Below, piece after piece: positions 59,437-64,000 of a stretch of DNA of 64,000 nt. A program made the translations under genes and the position numbers. How positions within the stretch are numbered: the first letter of the stretch is position 1; each line of letters starts with the position of its first letter. Source of the DNA: Gordionus sp. m RMFG-2023 (Eukaryota; Nematomorpha; Gordioida; Chordodea; Parachordodidae); NCBI RefSeq assembly GCF_954871325.1, contig NC_088775.1, positions 34,387,561-34,451,560 on the forward strand, read 5' to 3'. The notes beneath the pieces were generated by a model, which was not told the DNA's origin, did not search any database, and was given only the letters and a program-made list of their open reading frames with translations.

Positions 59437-62400
59437 GTTAGACTTTGATTCTTTATTATGTATAACATAGTAAGATGTAAGATATAGGCTTTTTATGAAT
59501 TCTAATATTACATATAATATAGTTACATAATTCGAAACATCCTATAAAATCCATTAGATATCCCTGATATTATTACTAAATATTTACGACCATATACATA
59601 CTCATTTCGTGATGAAACAGCTATAAAAGCCAAATCAAGAAAGATTTTGAGCATTAGGTCGCACCTGAAAGTTTTGAAAACTTTGATTTCCCTTAAATCG
59701 GTTTTTTTTTATTAAATCACATATTTCGAATATTTTCTTAAAACTAATAAATTTAAAAAACAAGAAATGCTATCCTTCTTTTATTTATTTTTTAAATTTT
59801 AGTTTGATAAAAATAAAAATTTCATTTTAATTTTTTTGCTGGAGGTAAACAATATTTCTATATCTTTTAAAATTACATTCAATAGAATTATTGCTAATGG
59901 CAATCGCTGTTGGTATAAACTATCTTTAATAACCTTTGAACAGTTTTAATATGGAAAAATGCTCTATAATATTTCATATATGGCCACTGAAACAAGAATA
60001 CTAATCCTATGACAACGTTAAGACACAAATCACCTTTTTATAAAACATTGGGAAACATATTTGAATCAATGATATTTGATAAATCATTTAACTCATCCGT
60101 AAGATTTTTGTATATCATTTCCTCCACTGCTTTTTATCTGTTAAAATTAATTCAAAATGCTGGCATCTTTCAATAGCTCTCCTTTTTTTATGGAAAGGGT
60201 AATCTTTATAATTAATTCTTATCTATATATACTTTCTAATATATAAGTTATTCAATTTAAAACAACCTCCATAATTAATCTAAAATGATATATTATAATT
60301 AGAGGTAGACCGGACCTAATTATTTATTCAAGACGCTCCCGCTCACGGTGGCAATGAAAAATTTACGTCCTTTAATTCTTGCTGCCAAAAATTTTTAAAC
60401 CGAGCTGCCCGCTCACAAAAGACAAAATTTTGATCGCCCTAAAAATTCACGGTTTTTAATTTTTTTTCCAAATTTCTCAAGCTACTTTTACGCTTTTTTG
60501 AATTTATTTTTGGTTTTTTATTTCTTTAAATTCATATTAATAACAAACAACATAATTACCATTTATAAATCAAAATTTTTATTTAAAAAAAATGTTCATT
60601 ATTTTAATTGTGTTCGTTTTTTTCTAATAAGCGATTGGCTATAGAAAAATAATCTTTCACTGGAAGCCAAACTTGGCGTAGTTAATAAAATTTTTATAGC
60701 AAATTTTCTCAAAAAAGGAAACTAATTTTCCTTCTTCAAAACTTCAAAATATTTTAATTATTATTTGTTTTATGAAAGATGAATCTCTTAAGTTCATCCT
60801 CACAACTTAAATTGATAGGTGTTTTCGCCTCATCAGAATTAGAATAATCTAGAAATAAATGTAGGATGAGTTAGAAAAATTAAAATTTATAGTTGGCATT
60901 GCCTTATGCATGTCGTCGAATTTTTAATTATTTAGCATTTTTAAATTTATATAAATATATCTGCCTTTTCATCATCTGTTATAATTAAGACTTTTGAAAT
61001 TTTATTTAAGCATAAAAAATCTCTCCTTTAAAAGAGATATTGTTCTGTTTCTTAGAGTTTTGATTTTTACTATATCACATTTTGAAGGTTGACAAAATTT
61101 CATTCATAGTTGTTTCCATAAATAAACTTTATTTATAGTAGGATGAGAATCTGCACTCAGATTATCTGAGCATTCTTTAAATAGTGATAAAAGAATATCT
61201 AACTGGTATATAATATTTATATAATAGTCGATAATCTATTTAATTCTTGTATGTTAAGCAGGTAAACTTGTATTTCATCATATGATTTTAAGAAACTTTG
61301 TATCATGATATATAGAGTTCCATCTCATTTTTATGTCTTACTTAATGGAATGACTTAGCTTGCTGATTGCTGCAGATTGCTTAAGATATTGTACTATCAT
61401 TTTTACACTATTTATATTTCGAGCTCTTTCAGGTAAACAATTAACAAAAATAAATGGATTATGTTATTTAATATATAGCATGAACATGGTATCCTTTCCT
61501 CCTCTTTGAATGCACATAACAGCATATATAGAGAAATTGCTTCAATTATCTTTTAGATTTTATGGTAAATATGAAAAAATTTAAACAATAAGTTTTTAAG
61601 TTGTTTAATTTTCCTTTTAATTTTGATTAATTATGATTTAGGAGATAAATGAAAGTAAAACCTATTTAAATTAAATTTATTATCAAATTTCCATTGCTGA
61701 ACGAGAGTTGAGACTTTAAATTCTTTTTCATTCAAGTGAAATTTTATAAGACAGGGAAAAAATGTGTTATTAAAATGCGTAATTTTGTTTGTTTTTAAAA
61801 ATTATTCTATTTTCAAAAAGAATTAAATTAAATTAGAAAAAATATATATTATAATTATAAAATTGGTAATTTATATTTATAAAAAAACAATTTTAAAAAT
61901 TAAAATTTCTGTAATTCACGAGAAATTTACGTTTAAGCCCAATCAAGTTCGGCAAAAATTTTGAGATGGCTCTTCACGCCCAGTCACACCTGATAATTTA
62001 TTCACACTCACGCCGTGACCCACCTGACCCATCGTGTCACATGTGTTACATGGCCCGCGCCCACCTCTAATCATATACTCAAATAATAATCTTATATTAC
62101 AAATAAGATAACCTTTATAACATATATATAACACTCTTGACATTCTTTTAATATTTTGAATATTGGAAAATATGGATTTCCAAATGTTACTTGGAAGATG
62201 ATATCTATTCTCCAATAGAATTTCTTGCAGCATCTGAAAATAAGTTTTCACTATAAATCTTTTTGGGGTTTAATTTCATTTGTTCTTGGTTCAAATTGTC
62301 CACAGAAATTTTATAGATTTTGCCATATTATAATTCACGAACAAAATTTTTGTTATTGTGGTCAGTGAATATATATTAAATTTTTTTAACTTAAATCTGG

Positions 62401-63143
62401 TGTAAGAAAGGAGGTTATTTATTATGTTATAGTGATGGTACACCTAATATTAAGAAAATTATCTTAAATCCTTCGTGGTAGCTGTTAAATAGATTCATTA
62501 TATTTTCTCATAATGTCAGATCCTTTTCAACAAACTGTAAAATTTATCAAATAGTCTATTCGATTTTGTCCTGATAGTAAGGGAAGGATGAAAATAATTC
62601 CCTTTCAATTTCATAGGCTGCGCCAAGTAAAAATTTTCCAAAATCTTATACTCTAAAAGGAATTATTCCTTTAGAAAATATTAGACAATATCATATCATA
62701 ATTTAAATCCCATTATAGTAATGGTAATTAGATATCTAAATTATACTTTAGCATTGAATTAAACACCTTATTTATGCATCTAGATAATATAATTCATAGA
62801 CTTCAACACATATCTAAAAGTATACAATACGATCAATAATTAGATTTCCTGGTTATCCTAATAATATAGCTAAATCTCTGATCATAGACATTTTAACTCA
62901 GTTATTAAAAATTCCTAGCTCTGTTCATTAAATTATAACTTCTATTAAGCAATAAGGGTGTGTCCTAGTTGGACTTATTACCAAACATCTCGCTAATCGA
63001 CTAAGCAGCCTTTTTTTTAAACAAATGAAACAAAATCAAATATACAAAAAAACGAAATCAAAATAATGAGTACCGAAAAATAAAAATCCCATAAAACAAC
63101 CCAGATTTTCACTTTATACTTTTTTTAAAAATATTCTCAAAAG
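59437..63143 (+). other. SLC6 intron 4
   Basis: A 3.7-kb intron with GTTAGA and AAAAG boundaries. It holds a decayed hAT (60300-62069). The rest (59437-60299 and 62070-63143) is AT-rich and shows no gene or element end. Confidence 0.55.
60300..62069 (-). mobile_element. decayed hAT transposon in SLC6 intron 4
   Basis: Left end TAGAGGTAGACCGGACC and inverted right end TAGAGGTGGGCGCGGGCC are similar. Near the left end, the minus strand (about 60605-60690) reads PSLASSERLFFYSQSLIRKK, a hAT C-terminal dimerisation signature. The remaining transposase is not readable. The flanking 8-mers (ATTATAAT and ATCATATA) match only partly, so the target duplication has decayed or an end is misplaced. Confidence 0.65.
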
Positions 63144-63264
63144 ATAGTGTATTTTACTGCTACATTTCCATACGTTATGCTGACCATTTTGCTTATAAGA
63201 AGTCTTCTCCTGCCAGGGGCCTTCAACGGAATCTTATACTTTATCAGACCCAATTGGAAATTAG
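63144..63264 (+). CDS. SLC6 transporter, coding exon 5 (TM5); gene continues off the window
   Basis: Residues 234-273: [20 protein letters not shown], then [22 protein letters not shown]5 with the family signature '[19 protein letters not shown]', continuing KSTGK from exon 4 without gap. The acceptor is CAAAAG|ATA and the donor AAATTAG|GTTATG in phase 1. Roughly 273 of the usual 600-650 residues are encoded so far; TM6-TM12 must lie to the right of 64000. All five exons are free of stops and frameshifts, so this is most likely a working host gene. Confidence 0.9.
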
Positions 63265-64000
63265 GTTATGCCCCTCTAAATAAAATACGGTATATTTATA
63301 AAGTTTTAAGATTAATTAAGTAATGTCACTAGGAAGGGGCGCGCAGGGGCTTTGAATTTATGGAAAATTTGATTAGCACCCTGAATGAATTTTTTTAAAA
63401 TTTTTATTATATATTTTTTTATAGATTTGATATTTTTTTAGAAAATTATATTGATTTAATATTTCTTTAGAAATTTTATGATCATTTATTAATTAAAAAT
63501 ATAAAGAAGAAAATCCAATTTAATATTTTGATTTGTGTTACCTGTATTATACATCTTTCAAATACCTATCACTATTAACAAATTTATCAATGCCTCTTCC
63601 AAAACGAAATTCAAAGAATCAAAGCTGCATGTGAAAATTTTTAACCACTTAATAATAATAGTAAACCACTAAATGATTAACGAAGTATACATTTAAAATA
63701 TAGTAAGTTTTTTTAAATTATAGGAAGACTGTTTTGTTAAATCGGTTAATAACTCCCGTGTTTTTTAAGATATTATAAAAAACAATATATGAATAGATAC
63801 CTGCAACTATACTCTTATAGAGATGCTTTATAAAAAATTTTAATAATATTATCATATTTTTGTTTGAATTTTTTTATAAAAGTAGAAATTTTGTCCAACA
63901 AGCTCCAATAGCGGGGTTAGATAAACCACTTCAAGGGGCTTCTTAAACCATTGATTTTTTTAGGCAATAGTGAATTGAAATGCATTTTTATTTATTAATC
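63265..64000. other. start of SLC6 intron 5, with dispersed repeat
   Basis: No further exon to the window edge. 63868-64000 is the inverted copy of the dispersed repeat at 18656-18795 (AAACCACTTCAAGGGG, ATTGAATTGAAATGCATTT-like phrases) and may continue beyond the window. Confidence 0.6.

Overview
The window is AT-rich eukaryotic DNA from an animal. The only recognisable host gene is the 5' part of an SLC6-type Na+/Cl--dependent transporter on the + strand. A probable 5'UTR exon ends at 50922 and five coding exons lie between 51032 and 63264; the gene runs off the right edge. Short exons, large AT-rich introns, clean GT/AG sites and a TCAGTT initiator-like motif fit an invertebrate. I cannot name the species from sequence alone.

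Almost everything else is transposable-element debris, dominated by hAT DNA transposons. Left part (1-14.5 kb): hAT fragments, two tandem duplications, a Ty3/gypsy-like fossil, and a + strand RTE-type LINE (about 9.2-12.15 kb) preceded by a tRNA-like promoter and split by a GC-motif hAT MITE with a perfect 8-bp target duplication. At 14.56-17.75 kb one hAT carries two further, different hATs, each with its own perfect 8-bp duplication.

Middle (19-42 kb): scattered Ty3/gypsy-like gag and pol fossils, a well-preserved minus-strand AP-endonuclease LINE (21.6-24.5 kb), a snapback MITE, two copies of a LINE whose C-terminus has a Cys/His knuckle and an RPDG motif, and a 6.4-kb foldback element (34.14-40.51 kb). 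The foldback arms are inverted arrays of a roughly 305-bp unit. Inside its right arm sits a PIF/Harbinger element whose transposase is internally deleted but whose three-exon MADF-like accessory gene is open throughout.

Right (42-64 kb): a second hAT-in-hAT pair (44.78-46.97 kb), a complete-looking IS630/Tc1-type transposon with about 115-bp terminal repeats and DD30E catalytic spacing (48.64-50.19 kb), then the SLC6 gene. SLC6 introns 1, 3 and 4 hold more elements: hAT ends, a MITE, a Helitron2-like element, a tRNA-like sequence and a degenerate hAT. Intron 3 is bracketed by a 14-bp minisatellite in opposite orientations.

No bacterial-type operon, CRISPR array or rRNA was seen. Insertion order is legible in many places because nested elements keep their target duplications.
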